Positions 59,301-64,000 of a DNA stretch of 64,000 nt are shown here, in pieces. Within the stretch, counting starts at the first letter, position 1. The number at the start of each line of letters is the position of its first letter. A program made the position numbers and the translations under genes. This DNA comes from Paenibacillus oenotherae (GTDB lineage Bacteria > Bacillota > Bacilli > Paenibacillales > Paenibacillaceae), in contig NZ_JAHZIJ010000003.1 in NCBI RefSeq assembly GCF_019443105.1, positions 1-64,000 of the forward strand. Direction: 5' to 3'. Below the pieces are notes generated by a model that was not told the origin of the DNA, ran no database searches, and saw only the letters and a program-made list of their open reading frames with translations.

Positions 59301-62300
59301 ACAGCACAAGAATCGTACCTACTGATGTAAAGGCTCTTTTGACATGGCTGCCATAACGATCATGGATAGGATCTGCACATTGAGACATCGTTGTAGTCAC
59401 CCCTCTTTCCGCAAAAGATCGGACCAGCGCAACAATTCCATTCCGAACGCAAGGTCTGGTCGGTTGCCATGATGCAGCGTATGACGGCGGGGGACATTAG
59501 CCCTGTGCGCTTACCCAGTTCGGGAAAAATGGGCGCTGCTGCGTCCGGATCGCGCATTGTAGAACGGGAGAATGGAGACCGCGAGCATAAGCGCCACGAA
59601 TGCGATGTAGTACGGCGAGACGACATTCCGCAGCTGTCCGGCCAGCATCGGCCCAAGGAAAGCGCCGACAGAGAAGGCGATGGACAGAACAGAGAAGGTT
59701 CGCCCATATCGAACCCCGCCGCTGAGTTCAATAAGCAGTGAGGATAATGCCGGGAAAATAACGCCTTTGGCCATGCCAAGCAGAAGAAGGAGCGCATACA
59801 GCGGCAGTGGCGCATCGGCAGCGATAGCGAAATAGGTAACCGCGAGCATCAATGCTCCCCATAATGTGCGAAGATAGGGGGACAGGCGATTCAAGAACAG
59901 CATGCTCAGCGTAAGCAGCGCTCCCAGGCTGACGACGGAGAAGAGCAGCCCTGTCTCCAGCATTGCCTCCTGCGTCTTGGCCATAAGCGGCAGCTCGAAG
60001 GAGAGGATGCCCTGCGCACAGCTCATTGCAATGGGGAGGGTGTAGACGATCCAGGGCACTTTATGCGCATGGGCCGAATCAGGATCATCCTCATTATTAT
60101 CCGGTGCAGCGCTAACTTTCTTGGCGGCAGGATCGTCTTTATAAGAGTCGGCTTCACGGATAAAGAACAAGGCGCAGGTCGCTGTCCCTATGAGAACCCA
60201 GCCCAGGATGAGGAAAGCGGTTGTAAAGCCGATCTGTGCGACCATATAGGCGCCTGCGGCAGGCGAAACGACGGATGCAATGGTATGCACAAGCCCGTTG
60301 CCGGCCATGAGCTTGCCTTGGTGGACACGGTCCTTGGCGATTCTGGCAAGAAGGGACATGCAGGCCGGAGACAGAAAGGCAAGCACAAAGCCGCTGATGG
60401 AGCGCAGGACGAGCAGCTGCCACGGATCGGTTACCTTGGATTGCAGGACGAGAATAACCCCGGCGGCGGCAAGGCTGAATACGATGAACAGGCGGCTGCC
60501 GTAACGGTCCACGCCATATCCGGCAATCAGATTGCCTGGCAAGTGCGTGATGGAATACAAGCCCATCATCAGGCCGATGAATGATGGCGCTGCCCCCAGC
60601 GACACGGCGAATGGAGTCAATATCGGATATTGGGCGTGCAGATCGAAGAATGCGACAAACAGAAACAGATAAAGCCATACAGCGGTTCTCAACAGTACCC
60701 CTCCCAAGCACATACTCAAACGGTCAACAGTGAACCAGATAGAGACATGTTACTACTTGTACGCTTGGATAAGCCGTCTTATGTCTATAGCTGGATAGGA
60801 TTGGAGGAACCGGGAGGCAGAGGTTTACGCTGATTTGCGCATGGGGTATAATATTTTGTGTTCGGGCTATTGAGAGCGTATAATGGGGGAGTAGAATAAT
60901 GAGCTTTGATTTTAACTATGATATGGACACTTGGATTCAATTTTTTCAAGATAATTGGTTTATACTTGTCATCGCACTTGTGGCATTATTCATTGTAATT
61001 CGTGTTGTGAAGACCGTTGTCAAATGGCTTATTATCATCGGAATTGTACTTGGCCTTGTCGTGTACAGCGGCTATACCCTGGAAGAGGTCAAGGGTCTGG
61101 CGGCGAATGTCACTCTGGATGACGTGAAGGAGCTCGGCACGAAGGTTGCTGAGGGCGTCAAGCAAGAGGCGATATCCGCAATGGTCGGCGAAGCGAAGGA
61201 TGCGACCTACACAGTGAATGACGATGGCACATTCACGATCAAATCAAAGAATCTGGAACTGAATGGCACACCCGGAGACAACGAGGTTAAAGTTTCGTTT
61301 CAAGGGGCTTCGCTTGGAACCTGGAAGATAGATGAGACGATACGGGCTTTAATCGATCAGGCGAAGAAGAATGGTTAATTAGGAGATGCTGACATGAACA
61401 CCTGGGTTCAAGCTTTATTGAAGCCGGAACCAGTTGCGCTAATGGTCATGCTTGTCTTGGTTGTATCGCTTGTTCAAGGTCTGAGAAGTGGCGCATCGGG
61501 ATCTGCGAAGCGCCTTTTCTTTTTTGTCTGGACGGCGGCACTGGTCGTAATATCGCTGCTGCTGGCAGGGCGCGGAGCGGCCTTCCTGTCACCGCATCTG
61601 AGAGCATACCTTATTGAGCGGAATATTGTTGTGCCACAGGAACAGCTTGGCGCGTTGTCACAGTTCTGGTACACCTTCGTGACCAGCATTCGCGATTTTG
61701 AGCTGCTTCGTTTTGGCCTGCTGTTTCTGCTATGTTACATGCTGCTTCGCTTCGTGCTTGGATTTCTTGAGCCGCTCGGAGCTATGCTGTTTGAGAGATA
61801 CAGAAGCGGCGGCAACGGCGAACCCCGGCAGGAGTTATTCCCTCAGGCGGCAAGCCGCACTACTGGAGCGGCGATTGGCGCACTGCTGGGGGCAGGGCGC
61901 GCATTTGTCGTGATTGCAATCCTGTTCGTCTATGTCTCCCTGCTGCCTGATGGACCGTTGACCGATTCCATTCGGGCTTCGAGCTTCTACAACAAGACGG
62001 CAGATGAGCTGCTTCAGCCGGTTGCTGGCGATGTATTGGAGCGCGGCCCGGTATTGACGGGAGCAGTAGAAGCGGAGTTTCGGCGGGTTCTGCAGCGCAA
62101 GTATGAAGTGATCGACTCCGCTGTACCGGACAATATTGCAGAGGCGGCGCATGCCGTTGCGAAGGATGCCGAATCCGACAGGGAGAAGGCGCGTGCGCTG
62201 TATGACTGGATCGGTTCGCGCATTGCCTATGATTGGGACAAAGCTGACAATTACGTGGAACAAGGCATATGGAAAGAACAGACGCCAGCGGACACATTTG

Positions 62301-64000
62301 GTACACGCAAGGGTGTATGCATTGATGTGGCCCGGCTGTATGCCGTCATGGCGCGTACCGTCGGACTTGAGGTGCGGGTTGTGACTGGACAGGGCGCGGA
62401 TGGCCGGGGCGGTTATGGCCCGCATGCCTGGAACGAGGTTCGGCTTGCCGACGGGGGATGGATTCCGCTCGACGCGACATGGGCATCGACAGGCGATTGG
62501 TTCGATCCGCAGCACTTTGAGCGTACGCATATAAGGGAGTCATCAATCACAGCTATGTACGGGGAATCATAACTCGTACTTATAACGGAGTCATAAATCG
62601 TAAACATGGCGGAAGTCGTAAGCGTGTTTGAATACGACGGGAGTGTTAAAGGCAGTTCCGTAAGAGGGGAGACTGCAAAGGCAATTTTTGGGAAGGAAGG
62701 AGGCAGGGCGGTGCAGGATGATCCGCAGAAGAGGGAGATAGTCAATAGACGGCATTTCTCCTTTCGATTGAATTTATTTTTCTTTATCACTTTTTTCTTA
62801 TTCAGTGTGCTTATCGTCAGGCTGGCGATCCTGCAGTTCGTAGAAGGCCCTACATTACGGGAGGAAGAGAACCGCATATCCAGCACGGAAGTGCTTATCC
62901 CGCCGATACGCGGCAATATCTATGATTCCAGCGGCGAGCGGATTGCGTACTCGACTTCGACACAATCGCTCTACTACACGATTGAGCCGGGCTCCAAGGT
63001 TGCAGACTCTGAAGCGATGGCGAAGCGTCTGTTGAAAGTGTTCGAGGAGCTTGGCGATCCCAAGCAGGCATTGACACTTGATAAGATTATTAAAAATATG
63101 GATTTGAAATATAAGCAAAATATCGTATCGGTTCCGCGGCGCATCAAGAGCGGACTAACGAATGACGAAATCGCTTATTTTCTGGAGAATCGTGATCAGT
63201 ACAAAGGGATCGATATTCTGGAAGAGAGCATCCGGCATTATGACCAGAATACGATTGCCGTTCAGTTGGTGGGCTATTTGAAGAAATTCAAAGGGGTTTC
63301 CAACAATATCGATTACTACAGAGACAAGGATAAGCGGGACGTCATGCCTGATGCGCGGCTGCGCTATCTCCAGCAGGAGGATGTCGGCTTCGATGGACTG
63401 GAGCGTCTGTATCAGGAAGAGCTTCGCGGCAAGAACGGACTCAAGACGTATCCTATCAATTCAGCAGGCCGCATCGTCGGATTGCCAGAAATAACGAAGC
63501 CCGAGAAGGGCAATAATCTGTACTTGACGATTAACCGGAATGTGCAGTTGAAGACAGAGAAAGCGATCACGGATCAGCTGCACTACCTGCAGACGACCTA
63601 TACGAAGGATCGCCAGCCCAATGCCAAGATCGGCTTCGCTGTTGCAATGGAGGTCAATACAGGGAAAGTTATTGCCATGGCCAGTATGCCGGATTATGAT
63701 CCGAATATTTGGGAAGGCGGCAGTATTGGTACAGAAGATTATGAGAAAATTGGAAATATGCTGCCGAACGGAACGATTTCTACGGTTAACGGGCCATACA
63801 AGACGGACAAGGAGCTTAACAAGCATCCTTCCTCCATCCTGCCGCCGGGCTCTACGCTCAAGCCGCTGTCCGTGCTGATCGGGTTGAACGAGAAGCTATT
63901 CTCGACCACTGATCGCTGGTATGATTCGGGAGCATTCTATTACGGTAAGGAAGGTGTGCATCGCCGGCGGATCGGGAATGCCAGGGGCCATTCCTATGGC

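Overview
The window looks like a chromosomal segment of an endospore-forming, moderately GC-rich Firmicute of the Paenibacillaceae type (Paenibacillus or a close relative). The evidence is two alpha/beta-type SASPs, a cwlJ-gerQ germination pair, a long-form CbiX and CbiH60-type cobalamin operon like that of Bacillus megaterium, strong AGGAGG ribosome binding sites with many TTG/GTG starts, and cis-acting RNAs typical of Firmicutes (cobalamin riboswitch, ydaO-type c-di-AMP riboswitch, tRNA-Trp T-box). No phage, plasmid or intact insertion sequence is seen.

Layout. (1) 0.1-1.8 kb: a leftward pair, a coiled-coil membrane protein and a membrane-anchored phosphodiester glycosidase. (2) 1.9-14.6 kb: an anaerobic-type corrin ring operon. 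cobO is followed by a B12 riboswitch and then cbiH60-cbiX-cbiJ-cbiC-cbiD-cbiET-cbiL-cbiF-cbiG-cbiA, a nitroreductase and a CbiW-like ferredoxin. Together they can run from sirohydrochlorin to adenosylated cobyrinate a,c-diamide; the uroporphyrinogen-to-precorrin-2 and nucleotide-loop steps are not here. (3) 14.7-18.5 kb: an anchored amidohydrolase, a MocR regulator with a divergent PNPOx-like protein, and a HAD nucleotidase. (4) 18.6-25.4 kb: a maltodextrin module (GH13 enzyme, MalG, MalF, MalE) divergent from its LacI-type regulator, with a clear promoter/operator and a leader of three 68-bp hairpin repeats. (5) 25.5-32.4 kb: a PfpI-family protein, an HNH nuclease with polybasic segments tightly followed by a two-component system, a propeller lipoprotein, an amidase and a LysM-CAP secreted protein. 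(6) 32.5-42.0 kb: surface-glycan genes (DUF1796, FkbM methyltransferase, two glycosyltransferases with long arginine-rich N-terminal tails, GMD-like dehydratase, ManC), a TetR gene with a textbook autoregulatory site, and a 0.5-kb minisatellite. (7) 42.3-47.6 kb: a c-di-AMP-riboswitch-controlled LysM-3D protein, a polysaccharide deacetylase, a SASP, and YcgQ/YcgR permease components. (8) 47.7-51.8 kb: a Fur-box-controlled operon with an unrecognised lipoprotein and a beta-propeller/di-haem cytochrome. (9) 51.8-64 kb: T-box/trpS, SASP, YfhP, gerQ/cwlJ, ctaB/sco, a toprim protein, an MFS transporter, a transglutaminase and a truncated PBP2.

The most unusual points are the Fur-controlled lipoprotein plus propeller-di-haem cytochrome pair, the arginine-rich tails on two linked glycosyltransferases next to a minisatellite, the nested 210-bp inverted-repeat element at 58.6 kb, a hairpin element present twice just downstream of leftward genes, and the triple hairpin repeat in the malE leader. 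All functional statements come from reading sequence and family knowledge; no database search was made.
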